From an uncultured bacterium (GTDB lineage Bacteria; Actinomycetota; Coriobacteriia; Coriobacteriales; Coriobacteriaceae): 47,713 nt of DNA. Shown in pieces: positions 1 to 8,182 of the stretch. The notes beneath the pieces were generated by a model that saw only the letters and a program-made list of their open reading frames with translations, made no database searches and was not told the origin of the DNA. Position 1 is the stretch's first letter. Every line of letters begins with the position of its first letter. The translations under genes were made by a program, and so were the position numbers. The stretch spans positions 1-47,713 of the forward strand of contig CAJMRN010000005.1 of NCBI GenBank assembly GCA_905215815.1, given 5' to 3'.

Positions 1-1
1 G

Positions 2-532
2 GCAGCAGGCTTTAATCCCGAGGGAGGAAGCCGGAATTTTTCCTTTTCCACCTGCGACAGCCATTCGCAGCTGTACGCCTATACTCACTTAACCCGAGGA
101 ATTTATCGACCGAAGGATGGTTACTTTCTGCGGGCAGAGAGCTTTTATAATGTAGCGACCGACATCGACCGGATGGACAAGGAGCTGCTGAAAAGCTACG
201 GCGGAGTGTCGCTTCACAGCCGGTCGCATGGGGAATCCTTTTTGGCGCTGGTACAAAATCGATTTGGCGGAGATGGCTTATACATCTTCGATGAGCCGGA
301 GGCGGCACTTTCTCCTGTCAATCAGCTGGCGCTGCTGCGGCTGATACACCGCTTGGTCGGCAAACACTCGCAGTTTTTAATCAGCACCCATTCACCGATT
401 TTGCTCAGCTATCCGTATGCGCAGGTTTGGCAGCTGCGTCGGGAAAAGGGAAGGGCATTTGAACAGCTGCCGTATGAAAGTACCGACCTGTTTCGGTTTT
501 ATCAGGGATTTATGCGCGCGCCGAAGAAGGTA
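2..532 (+). CDS. AAA family ATPase, C-terminal part (truncated by window start)
   Basis: The frame is open from the first bases and lacks its N-terminus, including the Walker A motif. It reads like the C-terminal half of the single-domain predicted ATPases of the COG3910 type. Visible are GGSRNFSFSTCDSH near the start, SYGGVSLHSRSHGESFLAL (ABC-signature-like), YIFDEPEAALSP (Walker B with catalytic Glu) and ISTHSPILLSYP (H-loop). The end, FYQGFMRAPKKVLDELL, resembles the normal end of this family, so nearly the whole C-terminus is present. Base composition is visibly lower in GC and uses AT-ending codons (ttt, tat, gta), unlike everything downstream. The frame then continues without a stop into a topoisomerase I tail. 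The join lies at about 525-545 by codon style and cannot be fixed exactly. The role of the family is unknown to me. I infer foreign or chimeric origin. Confidence 0.7.
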
Positions 533-1279
533 CTCGACGAGCTGCTCAAGCATACGCAGGAGCTGGGTGACGCCATCAGCGACGCCGTCACGGCCGATGC
601 GCGCGTGGGTGCCTGCCCCAAGTGCGGCAAGGACTTGGTTATGAAGACGAGCGCCAAGACCCGCGGCAGCTTTATCGGCTGCATGGGCTGGCCCGACTGC
701 GATGTGACCTATCCGGTGCCGAGCGGCGTCAAGGTAAGCCCGCTCGAGGGCGAGGCCGCCGTGTGCCCCGAGTGCGGTGCGCCGCGCATTAAGTGCCAGC
801 CGTTCCGCCAGAAGGCCTTCGAGATTTGCGTGAACCCCACATGCCCCACTAACTACGAGCCCGACCTTAAGGTGGGCGAGTGCAAGGTGTGCGCCGAGGC
901 CGGACGTCATGGCGATCTGATTGCACACAAGAGCGAGAAGAGCGGCAAGCGCTTTATCCGCTGCACCAACTATGACGATTGCGGCGTGAGCTATCCGCTG
1001 CCGGCGCGCGGCAAACTCGAAGCGACGGGCGAGACCTGTCCCGAGTGCGGCGCTCCCATCGTGGTGGTCAACACGGCGCGCGGTCCGTGGCGTATCTGCG
1101 TCAACATGGACTGCCCGACCAAGGAGAAGAAGCCCGCCCGCGGCCGCAAGACTGCGACCAAGGCGAGCGCGGCAAAGAAGACCACGGCGGCAAAGAAGAC
1201 CACGGCTAAGAAAGCCACTGCCGCCAAGAAGACGACCGCGAAGAAGTCGACCACCAAAAAGACCGCTGCCGACAAGTAG
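533..1279 (+). CDS. topA: DNA topoisomerase I, C-terminal zinc-finger region (N-terminal catalytic part absent)
   Basis: The protein part after the join carries four Cys4 zinc fingers in the order typical of type IA topoisomerases of the archaeal-like subgroup: CPKCG..CMGWPDC, CPECG..CVNPTC, CKVC..CTNYDDC and CPECG..CVNMDC. A low-complexity Lys/Ala/Thr tail of about 45 residues follows, made of AAKKTT-like repeats. Such basic tails in actinobacterial topoisomerases bind DNA and aid processivity. The TOPRIM and active-site Tyr domains that should precede the fingers are missing, because the upstream sequence belongs to an ATPase. On its own this fragment cannot relax DNA. The gene is essential, so a full copy must exist elsewhere, or the left end of the contig is mis-joined. 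It is followed by a clear terminator. The start given is only the approximate join; no start codon is implied. Confidence 0.75.
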   Translation, partial: LDELLKHTQELGDAISDAVTADARVGACPKCGKDLVMKTSAKTRGSFIGCMGWPDCDVTYPVPSGVKVSPLEGEAAVCPECGAPRIKCQPFRQKAFEICVNPTCPTNYEPDLKVGECKVCAEAGRHGDLIAHKSEKSGKRFIRCTNYDDCGVSYPLPARGKLEATGETCPECGAPIVVVNTARGPWRICVNMDCPTKEKKPARGRKTATKASAAKKTTAAKKTTAKKATAAKKTTAKKSTTKKTAADK

Positions 1280-1311
1280 CCGCACGGTCGAAACATCGCC
1301 TAAAACAAAAT

Positions 1312-1345
1312 CGAGCGAGGGTCCCATGATCCTCGCTCGTTTTTT
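1312..1345 (+). terminator. Rho-independent terminator after topA tail
   Basis: A perfect 9-bp stem (1312-1320 with 1331-1339) with a 10-nt loop is followed by six T residues at 1340-1345. A second short dyad without a T-run (1360-1368 with 1385-1393) lies just beyond it. Confidence 0.85.
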
Positions 1346-1401
1346 GCGTAGTCATTGGGGACGTTCTTTAATGACTAGCTGTTTAAGAACGTCGCATGCG
1401 A

Positions 1402-2379
1402 CTAGTTCACCTCGACAGGCTTGGCGCCGGGATAGCGGTCCTCAAAGTCCTGACGGTACTTGTTGTCATTGGTGCCCGCCACGTTGTCGCGCGACAGCGG
1501 CGCCACGATTTCGTCCTTATGGTCCGCGGGCTTTGCGTACTTTAGGCTGATCTCCCAGGCATCGCAGATCGCGTCGATGCGGTGGTCCAGGTCGTCATAC
1601 AGGGCGACGATGTCTTTCCAGGAGCTGTAGTTCTTAGAGCTCATGGGGACGTCCAGGTCCTCGACGATATCGTAGTACTGTTCGATGGTGTCTTCCGTGC
1701 GCTCGGCGACATCAGCGAGATTTTGACGGGTGGTACGGTCCTCTTCCAGATAACCGCCATTGAACGCCTCTGCGCAGGCACGGACCTGGCTATCGAGATC
1801 TTCGAGCAGGTCGTAGTATTCGCTCAGGCGACGGTAGAGGTTTTGCTCGGAGAGGGTTGCTTCGCCGTCATCATCATCGTCGTCATCGTCGTAAAGGCTA
1901 TTGAGGTTGCCAAGGGGCTTAAGGTCGTCGGAGTCGACATCATGGTGCAGCTTAGTAATCTCGGCAGTCGTTTGCGTGGCGGCGTTGTCGAAAGGCTTGA
2001 TCACAAAAAAGATGACCAAGGCGATGATAATTGCCACGAGCACAACGATAACGGCGATAAGCGCCTTGGTGCTGCTCTTTTTGGCGGCGGGGGCCTGCGG
2101 TGAATCAGGCGCGTACGTAGATGCCGGTTGCTGTTGGGGCGGGGTGTCCGCGACGGGTATGCGCTGCGTCGTTTCGACCGCTGCGGGGCTGGCGGCGGGG
2201 TCGGGGCGATAGGCGAGGGGGTCGTCCGGCTTAGCTTGCGGCGTATCGAGGAAGCCGGTCTGCTCAAACGCGGGTTGGCCATTGCTTGCGGTTGTCTGCT
2301 CAACGGGTGCACCGCATGAGGTGCAGAACTTGGCATCATCTGCAAGAAGTTTGCCGCACGAGGCGCAATACCGAGACAT
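1402..2379 (-). CDS. Zinc-ribbon single-pass membrane protein of unknown function
   Basis: A 325-residue protein. The N-terminus is a zinc ribbon with Cys5, Cys8, Cys19 and Cys22 (CASCG..CTSCG). A Pro/Gln-rich linker follows, then one strongly hydrophobic segment at about 106-127, then an acidic, probably extracellular domain with a run of eight Asp (around residue 170) and predicted helices. The layout (cytoplasmic zinc ribbon, linker, TM, outside domain) is that of the zinc_ribbon_2 membrane proteins common in Gram-positives; no specific function is known to me. I chose the start at 2379, not the in-frame codon six residues upstream, because AAAGGAG lies 6 nt before this ATG. The gene faces away from tmk and is monocistronic. 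Confidence 0.8.
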   Translation of the reverse strand: MSRYCASCGKLLADDAKFCTSCGAPVEQTTASNGQPAFEQTGFLDTPQAKPDDPLAYRPDPAASPAAVETTQRIPVADTPPQQQPASTYAPDSPQAPAAKKSSTKALIAVIVVLVAIIIALVIFFVIKPFDNAATQTTAEITKLHHDVDSDDLKPLGNLNSLYDDDDDDDDGEATLSEQNLYRRLSEYYDLLEDLDSQVRACAEAFNGGYLEEDRTTRQNLADVAERTEDTIEQYYDIVEDLDVPMSSKNYSSWKDIVALYDDLDHRIDAICDAWEISLKYAKPADHKDEIVAPLSRDNVAGTNDNKYRQDFEDRYPGAKPVEVN

Positions 2380-2447
2380 TGCCACTCCTTTCGCCACATT
2401 TCAATGCAATACGACGATTATACCCAGCGTCCAAAATTCCCCATCAT

Positions 2448-2516
2448 AAGTTGCGGTGAAATAGGGACTGTTTGGCGGTCTCAGGGCTTCAACCAGTCCC
2501 TATTTCACCGCAACTT
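2448..2516. repeat. 69-bp palindromic element with perfect 23-bp arms
   Basis: Arms 2448-2470 and 2494-2516 are perfect reverse complements with a 23-nt spacer. There is no T-run, so it is not an ordinary terminator. The first 16 nt of the arm recur at 47120-47135, next to the IS110 element, so this is an interspersed repeat. Confidence 0.85.
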
Positions 2517-2536
2517 TGGAAAGGCACCATTAGCCA

Positions 2537-2566
2537 TTGGGGACGCGCCGAGCACTGGGGTATCAT
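2537..2566 (+). promoter_or_regulatory. Candidate promoter of the tmk operon
   Basis: TTGGGG (2537-2542), an 18-nt spacer and TATCAT (2561-2566) lie about 50 nt upstream of the tmk start. The -10 is good and the -35 is moderate. The -35 overlaps a CATTGGGGACG string also seen at 1353-1363. Confidence 0.4.
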
Positions 2567-2618
2567 GGCTTGGTTGATATATCTGCATTTACGCGCCTTG
2601 TAGGAAGGGGCTGCGCCC

Positions 2619-3302
2619 ATGGCTTTTGAGCCCGCTCAACATAGCTTTATCACGCTCGAGGGCGTCGACGGCGCCGGCAAGTCCACGCAGGCGCGTCTGC
2701 TTGCCCGCGCGCTCGAACTCGCTGGCTACCAGGTTGTGAGCCTGCGCGAGCCGGGCGGTACCGCCATTAGCGAAAAGATCCGCGCTCTGCTGCTCGACCC
2801 CGCCAATACAGCGATGGGCGACACCTGTGAGTTGCTGCTCTACGAGGCAGCGCGCGCCCAGTTGGTGCACGAGGTCATAGCTCCCGCCCTCGCGGCCGGC
2901 AAGGTGGTCCTGTGTGACCGCTTCTACGATTCCACAACCTGCTATCAGGCATTTGCCGACGGCCTTGATCGCCAGATGGTGCGCGATGCCAACAACCTGG
3001 CCGTTGCGGGAACGCACCCGGCGCTCACGCTCGTCTATCACATCACGCCCGAGCAGGCGGCGCTGCGCATGGCAGCCCGTGGCGCGGCAGATCGCATGGA
3101 GGCCAAAGGCATGGCATTCCAGGAGCGTGTCTACCAGGGATTCTGCGCTATTGCTGCCGAGGAGCCAAACCGCGTAAAGCTCATCGACGCCACTGCGACC
3201 GTCGAGGAAGTCTTCGAGAAGACGGTCGAGCAGATTCGCGCGTACGGTCTCGACATTTCGCAAGATGCTGTCGCCGCCGCGCTTGCCAAGGAGGCCGAGT
3301 AA
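2619..3302 (+). CDS. tmk: Thymidylate kinase
   Basis: A 227-residue cytosolic enzyme that phosphorylates dTMP to dTDP with ATP, supplying dTTP for replication. The P-loop EGVDGAGKST is at residues 14-23, and the DR(F/Y) segment DRFYDSTTCYQAFADG follows about 85 residues later, as in the family. Length is normal (about 205-230). The start has AGGAAGGGG upstream. It opens a compact operon: holB starts 2 nt after its stop and ricT overlaps holB. This matches the tmk-holB-yaaT order of Bacillus subtilis without the intervening yaaQR genes. The downstream gene's ribosome binding site (aaggagg) lies inside its last codons, which suggests translational coupling. Confidence 0.95.
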   Translation: MAFEPAQHSFITLEGVDGAGKSTQARLLARALELAGYQVVSLREPGGTAISEKIRALLLDPANTAMGDTCELLLYEAARAQLVHEVIAPALAAGKVVLCDRFYDSTTCYQAFADGLDRQMVRDANNLAVAGTHPALTLVYHITPEQAALRMAARGAADRMEAKGMAFQERVYQGFCAIAAEEPNRVKLIDATATVEEVFEKTVEQIRAYGLDISQDAVAAALAKEAE

Positions 3303-3303
3303 C

Positions 3304-4431
3304 ATGGCCCCCGCTCAGGCAAGCCTGCTGGCCAAGCTCGACACCCAAGAGCGCGTTCGCGATTTTTTGACCAACGCCGTCGCCAGCGGCCGCGCATCGC
3401 ACGCCTACCTGTTTTTGGGCGCTCCCGGTGCCGGCAAGCTCGATGCCGCATGGGCGCTCGCCCAGGCCTTCCTGTGCGAGCAGGACGGCTGCGGAGCATG
3501 CGACAGCTGCGTACGCGTTGCTCGGCATACGCATCCTGACGTGCACTATTACACGCCCGAGAGCGCCACAGGCTACCTCATTGCCCAGACCCGCGAGCTG
3601 CTCGACGACGTTCCGCTGGCGCCCATCCGTGCCAAGGCCAAGGTCTACATCATCGATCGCGCCGAGCAACTGCGCGCTAACACCGCCAACGCGCTGCTCA
3701 AGACACTCGAGGAGCCGCCCGAGGGCGTTATGTTCATCTTGTTGGGCACCTCGGCAGACGTGATGTTGCCCACCATCGTGAGCCGCTGTCAGTGCGTGCC
3801 GTTTCGGTTGGTGTCGCCCACCGTGGCCGCGCAGGCCGTGAGTCGCGCGACGGGTCAGGACCTCGCGCGTTGCCGCATGGTGGTCGCCGTGGCGGGAAGC
3901 CCCACACGCGGCATCGAGTTCCTTAAGAGTGCCGAGCGCCAGGATGCTCGCCGCCAAATGGTCCGCGCCATCGATTCGCTCATCGCTGCCGACGAGGCTG
4001 ATGTGCTCAGCCGCGCCAAGTCGCTCATCGTCGCCGTTAAGGCACCGCTCGCCGAGGTCAAGTCCACACAGGAAAAGGTGCTCGAGCAAAACGCCGACTA
4101 TCTGTCGCGTGGAGCATTGAAGCAGCTTGAGGACCGCAACAAGCGCGAACTCAACGCGCGCGAGCGTTCGGGTATCATGGAAGCGCTGGCGAGCGCGCGG
4201 ACGCTCATGCGCGACGTGCTGCTGACGCTTCAGGACGAGGCGGCCGACGTCGTGAACGAAGACGTGCGCGACACGATCGGGCGGCTTGCCGCCGCGACGA
4301 ATGCTGCGGGTGCCACCCGGGCGCTCGAGGCGGTCGCGACCGCCGAGCGCAACATCGCCAGAAACGTTACTCCCCAGCTGGCCATCGAGGTCATGCTGTT
4401 CGATATCAGGAAGGCACTGAAATGCCGTTAG
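3304..4431 (+). CDS. holB: DNA polymerase III subunit delta'
   Basis: A 375-residue clamp-loader subunit that helps load the beta sliding clamp at primer-template junctions. The AAA+ core begins with GAPGAGKL at 39-46; the P-loop Ser/Thr is replaced by Leu, as expected for a delta' that does not hydrolyse ATP. A zinc module follows with Cys58, Cys63, Cys66 and Cys69. The stretch NALLKTLEEPPEGVMFIL and the sensor region STIVSRCQ-like TIVSRCQCVPF are diagnostic. I chose the start at 3304, not an upstream in-frame codon inside tmk, because it has AAGGAGG at good spacing and gives a standard N-terminus. The stop overlaps the next ATG by 10 nt. Confidence 0.93.
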   Translation: MAPAQASLLAKLDTQERVRDFLTNAVASGRASHAYLFLGAPGAGKLDAAWALAQAFLCEQDGCGACDSCVRVARHTHPDVHYYTPESATGYLIAQTRELLDDVPLAPIRAKAKVYIIDRAEQLRANTANALLKTLEEPPEGVMFILLGTSADVMLPTIVSRCQCVPFRLVSPTVAAQAVSRATGQDLARCRMVVAVAGSPTRGIEFLKSAERQDARRQMVRAIDSLIAADEADVLSRAKSLIVAVKAPLAEVKSTQEKVLEQNADYLSRGALKQLEDRNKRELNARERSGIMEALASARTLMRDVLLTLQDEAADVVNEDVRDTIGRLAAATNAAGATRALEAVATAERNIARNVTPQLAIEVMLFDIRKALKCR

Positions 4432-6116
4432 TCGTACCCGTTAAGTTTACCTACGCCTCGCGCGACCTGTGGTTTGACCCGCAGGATCTGGATATCCTCG
4501 AGGCCGATTATGCTATCTGCTCCACCGAGCGCGGAACCGAGATCGGCCTGGTCACGGCCGATCCCTTCGAGGTGCCGCAAGATGAGATCGGCCAGCCGCT
4601 CAAGCCCGTGCTGCGCGTGGCGAGCGACATCGACCTGCAGCTTGCCGACGACCTGGCCATCCAGGGCGACGAGGCGATGGTCGATTTCCGCCGTCTCGTC
4701 AAAGAGCTCGACCTCGAGATGAAGCCGGTCGGCGTCGAGTACCTGTTTGGCGGCGAGAAGGCCGTGTTCTACTTTGCGGCCGAGGAGCGCGTCGATTTTC
4801 GTCAGCTCGTCAAGGACCTGTCCTCGACGCTGCACATTCGCGTCGACATGCGTCAGATCGGCGTGCGCGATGAGACCCGCCTTGTGGGCGGCTATGCCCA
4901 ATGCGGACAGGAGCTCTGCTGCACGCGCTTTGGCGGACAGTTTGAGCCCGTCTCGATTCGCATGGCAAAAGAGCAGGACCTGCCGCTCAACTCGTCCAAG
5001 ATCAGTGGCGTTTGCGGCCGCCTGATGTGCTGCCTGCGCTATGAGTTCGAGGCGTACAAGGACTTTAAGAGCCGTGCGCCCAAAAAGAAGACGCTCATCG
5101 ATACGCCGCTTGGCAAGGCGCGTATCCAGGAATATGACACGCCGCGTGAGCAGCTGGTGCTGCGCCTGGAGAACGGCAAGGTCTTTAAGGTCAACCTGGC
5201 CGATATGACGTGCTCGGAGGGCTGCAAAAAGAAGGCCGCCGAACAGGGCTGCAACTGCCGCCCCGACTGTGTGACGCGCGATGTGCTCGAGCGCATCGAG
5301 TCGCCCGAGATGCGCCTGGCGCTCATGGAACTCGATCGCGAGAACGGCGTTGACGTGGGCGATGGCCTGTCGAGTGCCGATCGTCTGGCCGGCACATCGA
5401 TGCCCAAGCGCCGTCGTCGCGATGCCGAATCCGATGCTCGCACCGCTCAGGGCCAGGGCGAGGGCCGTGGCCGTGGAAAGGGCCGCGGCAAGGCCGAGGC
5501 ACCCGAGGCCGAGGAGGCAGCTGGTGGCCGTCGCCGCCGCAAGCGCGCGGCGTCCGTCGACAATGGCGAGGCCGCGGGTAAGAACGCTTCCCGCGAGCGC
5601 GAGGCTCAGCAGCCCCAGCAGCAAAACCGCGGCGGTGGCATGAACCCCACGCGTCGTCGCCGCCGTCACCTGTCGAGCGAGGAGCGCGAGGACGCCTTCC
5701 GCGCCGCAGCCGCTCGCGAGGCCGGTGCCGCTCCCAAGGGTGGCTCGGGTTCCGACGCGCCTGCCGACAAGGGCGGCAAGCCGCGTGGTGAGGAGGAGCG
5801 CATGCCACGTCCGCGTCGTCGCCATTCCTCGGGCACGCAGCAGAAGCCCTCGGTTCCTTCTGTGGCCGATCAGGTTTCGGATGGCGAAGTCAAGGTCACG
5901 CGCCGTCGTCCCGGGGATGGCGGGGGAGCGGCTGCCAAGGCTTCGCGTGGCGCCGCTCGCGACGAGCGCGAGCCGCGCGAGGATCGCGGTGGCGAGGGCT
6001 CGGCCGACCAGGGTCAAAAGCGCCGTCGCCGCCGTCGCTCCCGCAAGCCGCGCCAGGACGGCGGCGAAGGCTCGACCCACACCTCGTCCGCACCGCAACC
6101 GCCTACCGGCGAATAA
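4422..6116 (+). CDS. ricT: RicT/YaaT-family PSP1 domain protein with long Arg-rich tail
   Basis: A 564-residue protein; B. subtilis RicT (YaaT) has about 275. Residues 1-290 are the PSP1 region with the family Cys set: Cys161, Cys166/167, Cys198, Cys203/204 (KISGVCGRLMCCLRYE), then Cys264, 268, 277, 279 and 283. In B. subtilis RicT joins RicA and RicF in an Fe-S complex that tunes RNase Y mRNA maturation and phosphorelay output. Whether this partner set exists here is unknown. Residues from about 328 to 564 are a disordered Arg/Gly/Ala/Gln tail with repeated RRRR clusters, which suggests RNA binding. The holB-ricT overlap and synteny support the call. The Cys pattern is seen directly; the mRNA-processing role is inferred from the family. 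Confidence 0.85.
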   Translation: MPLVVPVKFTYASRDLWFDPQDLDILEADYAICSTERGTEIGLVTADPFEVPQDEIGQPLKPVLRVASDIDLQLADDLAIQGDEAMVDFRRLVKELDLEMKPVGVEYLFGGEKAVFYFAAEERVDFRQLVKDLSSTLHIRVDMRQIGVRDETRLVGGYAQCGQELCCTRFGGQFEPVSIRMAKEQDLPLNSSKISGVCGRLMCCLRYEFEAYKDFKSRAPKKKTLIDTPLGKARIQEYDTPREQLVLRLENGKVFKVNLADMTCSEGCKKKAAEQGCNCRPDCVTRDVLERIESPEMRLALMELDRENGVDVGDGLSSADRLAGTSMPKRRRRDAESDARTAQGQGEGRGRGKGRGKAEAPEAEEAAGGRRRRKRAASVDNGEAAGKNASREREAQQPQQQNRGGGMNPTRRRRRHLSSEEREDAFRAAAAREAGAAPKGGSGSDAPADKGGKPRGEEERMPRPRRRHSSGTQQKPSVPSVADQVSDGEVKVTRRRPGDGGGAAAKASRGAARDEREPREDRGGEGSADQGQKRRRRRRSRKPRQDGGEGSTHTSSAPQPPTGE

Positions 6117-6180
6117 CGCCCGCGAGCGGATTTAGCCCGCCTTGCCCCGAGCGCATCGGGGTATCATAACGCTGAATCAA

Positions 6181-6214
6181 CAACCCTCCCTGCGACCGAA
6201 CGTAGGGAGGGTTG
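6181..6214 (+). promoter_or_regulatory. Hairpin that sequesters the comF ribosome binding site
   Basis: Arms 6181-6191 and 6204-6214 pair perfectly over 11 bp. The 3' arm contains the AGGGAGGG Shine-Dalgarno, 8 nt before the TTG start of comF. No U-run follows, so translational control, or a weak terminator for ricT, is possible. Confidence 0.55.
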
Positions 6215-6218
6215 TGTC

Positions 6219-7028
6219 TTGAAAAGCCATCTGAACATATTGAGCCGTCTGCAGGGTGCCGACGCCCTACCGTTTGCGGACGAATTGCTACCGTTTGCCG
6301 AGCGGGTGGCACGCGAGGCGCTCGAGGCATTGTCGCCCACGCGATGTGCCGGCTGCGAGCGCGCCGGTGCGCTGATCTGCCAGGATTGTCTGGCATCGCT
6401 CACGCTCATCGACCCACGTCATAGCTGTACCCGATGCGGCGCCCCGTTTGGGGATTTGCTGTGCACTGAGTGTTCGGTCGAGGGCGCGTCCTCGGCAATG
6501 GCGGGGGAGGCGCTCGACCGCTGCCTGGCGTGCGCCGTCTATGCACATCCGCTGCCGCGCATTATCAAGGCGTACAAGGATGCGGGCGAGCGCCGTCTGG
6601 CACCGTATCTGGCGGAGCTACTCTACGACACCGCCTTGCATGCCCAGGTGGCAGCCTCCGATCGCTACGGCAGTGTGCTGTCCGGCGCCGACGCGGTGGT
6701 ATTTGTGCCCGCGACTGCGGCAGCGTTTCGGCGGCGTGGATTCGACCATATGGAAGCAATCGCGCGCTCGTTTTGCGATCTTTCGGGTGTGCCGTTGCTG
6801 GACGCCCTGGTCAAATACGGTCATGGTGACCAGCGAGAGCTCGGTCGCGATGAACGCCGGGAGCATGCCCGTGGCATGTACGAGACGGTCGAGGATGTGC
6901 GGGGCAAGCGCCTGCTGCTCATCGATGATGTCATTACCACGGGCGCGACCATGGCAGCAGCCTCGGCGGAGCTCAAGCGTGCCGGCGCCGCAGCAGTCGA
7001 TGGTCTCGCTGTCGCACGCGTTTGGTAG
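6219..7028 (+). CDS. comF: ComF-family phosphoribosyltransferase-like protein
   Basis: A 269-residue protein of the ComF/GntX family, cytosolic and linked in other bacteria to DNA uptake during competence. Two zinc-binding pairs are visible: Cys43/Cys46 with Cys54/Cys57, and Cys70/Cys73 with Cys82/Cys85. The C-terminal type I phosphoribosyltransferase motif LLLIDDVITTGATM is intact. A TTG start at 6219 is used because AGGGAGGG lies 8 nt upstream and no ATG occurs before the zinc region. That Shine-Dalgarno is inside a perfect hairpin. Phosphoribosyltransferase activity has not generally been shown for ComF, so the biochemical role is open. No other competence gene is in the window. Confidence 0.85.
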   Translation: MKSHLNILSRLQGADALPFADELLPFAERVAREALEALSPTRCAGCERAGALICQDCLASLTLIDPRHSCTRCGAPFGDLLCTECSVEGASSAMAGEALDRCLACAVYAHPLPRIIKAYKDAGERRLAPYLAELLYDTALHAQVAASDRYGSVLSGADAVVFVPATAAAFRRRGFDHMEAIARSFCDLSGVPLLDALVKYGHGDQRELGRDERREHARGMYETVEDVRGKRLLLIDDVITTGATMAAASAELKRAGAAAVDGLAVARVW

Positions 7029-7039
7029 GGGGTGGTTTT

Positions 7040-8152
7040 GTGGCAGTGAAGATAGCGCGGCGCATCGAACTGACAAGCGAGCAACTGGCGGCCTCCGTAG
7101 TCCTGACCGGTGCCTCGGCGCTGCGCATGATGCGCGCCGAGCGCCGACAAATGGGTTACATCAGCTGGAGAGACCTCGATCCCGATGAAGAGCGCCGTGT
7201 GCTGCATACATCGTCTCCCTCGGCCGAGGACATGTATCTTCCCGATTTGGTGCGGATCGGGGCCGTGAGTGGCGATGTTCAAGAAGACTTGTGCCTGCTG
7301 GTGGGGTCGGCGAAGCAGCGTCGCCGCATGCCTGGTGCAAGCTGGTCCGTTTGTTCTACAGGCCTGCCGGACGCCTCGATTTTGGAGGTGGAGCCGGGGG
7401 TGTACAGCTTGTCTCCCGAGGCCCTCTGTGCCGCCGTTGCGCGCGAAGTCGGCTGTATCCAGGCATTTGCCCTGGCCCAGGAGCTGTGCTTCAATATTTC
7501 GCTGAGCGATCGCGGACGGTATCTGCCTCCCTACAGCTCACTTGTTGCGAACAAGCTTGCAAAGGACAAAGACCAACCAAAAGACGTAGGCTATTTTGAA
7601 GTTGAGCCGGTGCTGACGCCTGATCGACTGGAAAAATACCTTTCCGGATGCAATGGGAGTGCCGCCAAACGGCTGCTGCGCCTGTGCCCCTACCTGTCGG
7701 AAAACCTGCGTTCACCCATGGAGTGCATCATGCTTGCCATGTTTTCGCTTCCGTTTTCCTATGGCGGATTTGCCTGTGGTCCCTTTAAGACCGACCACAA
7801 GATCGAGTTCAACGACCGTGCGCAGGCGATCTCGGGGATGCCGCATGTGGTTTGTGATGCCTATCAGGAAGCAGCCCGGTTTGACCTGGAATACAACGGT
7901 GAGCAGGGTCATTCGTCTCGTGGCGGGCGCATTCACGACGAAAAGCGCAATACGGGTTTTGTGGCCATGGGAATCGAGGTCGCGACGGTCAACAACGAAA
8001 TGCTCTGCGACATGGAAGCGATGGAAGCGCTCGCATGGCGCATCCACCAGCGTATGGGTAAGCGATATCAGAATCGTGTAGAGGCTCGTCGAAAGAGGCA
8101 AGATGCTCTGCTGAATACGCTCCGAGCGTGCTTTGGGCTCAAGCCGGCGTAA
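7040..8152 (+). CDS. Uncharacterised protein, possible PD-(D/E)XK (DUF559/Vsr-like) fold
   Basis: About 370 residues; I do not recognise a named family with certainty. The N-terminal two-thirds resembles a regulator or toxin-control protein with a possible winged segment (ISWRDLDPDEERRVL), but no clear motif. The C-terminal third reads FDLEYNGEQGHSS, then HDEKRNTGFVAMGIEVATV, then RIHQRMGKR. That spacing (acidic residue, E-x-N-G, H, D-x-x-R-N, hydrophobic strand) resembles the vEyDG..H....D..R..L...G core of DUF559/Vsr-type endonuclease folds. No restriction or phage gene lies nearby, and it follows comF by 11 nt, so it may be co-transcribed. I chose GTG at 7040 because AGGGGGT lies about 6 nt upstream; TTG at 7022 is the alternative. 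Confidence 0.55.
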   Translation: MAVKIARRIELTSEQLAASVVLTGASALRMMRAERRQMGYISWRDLDPDEERRVLHTSSPSAEDMYLPDLVRIGAVSGDVQEDLCLLVGSAKQRRRMPGASWSVCSTGLPDASILEVEPGVYSLSPEALCAAVAREVGCIQAFALAQELCFNISLSDRGRYLPPYSSLVANKLAKDKDQPKDVGYFEVEPVLTPDRLEKYLSGCNGSAAKRLLRLCPYLSENLRSPMECIMLAMFSLPFSYGGFACGPFKTDHKIEFNDRAQAISGMPHVVCDAYQEAARFDLEYNGEQGHSSRGGRIHDEKRNTGFVAMGIEVATVNNEMLCDMEAMEALAWRIHQRMGKRYQNRVEARRKRQDALLNTLRACFGLKPA

Positions 8153-8182
8153 AACTATGGCTTTATAGGGGGTCTGTTTATA

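Noticed and set aside
4428..6098. A 556-codon open frame opposite ricT
   Set aside because: Ala/Arg/Leu-rich antisense translation without motifs; the plus strand has the conserved Cys pattern and synteny.
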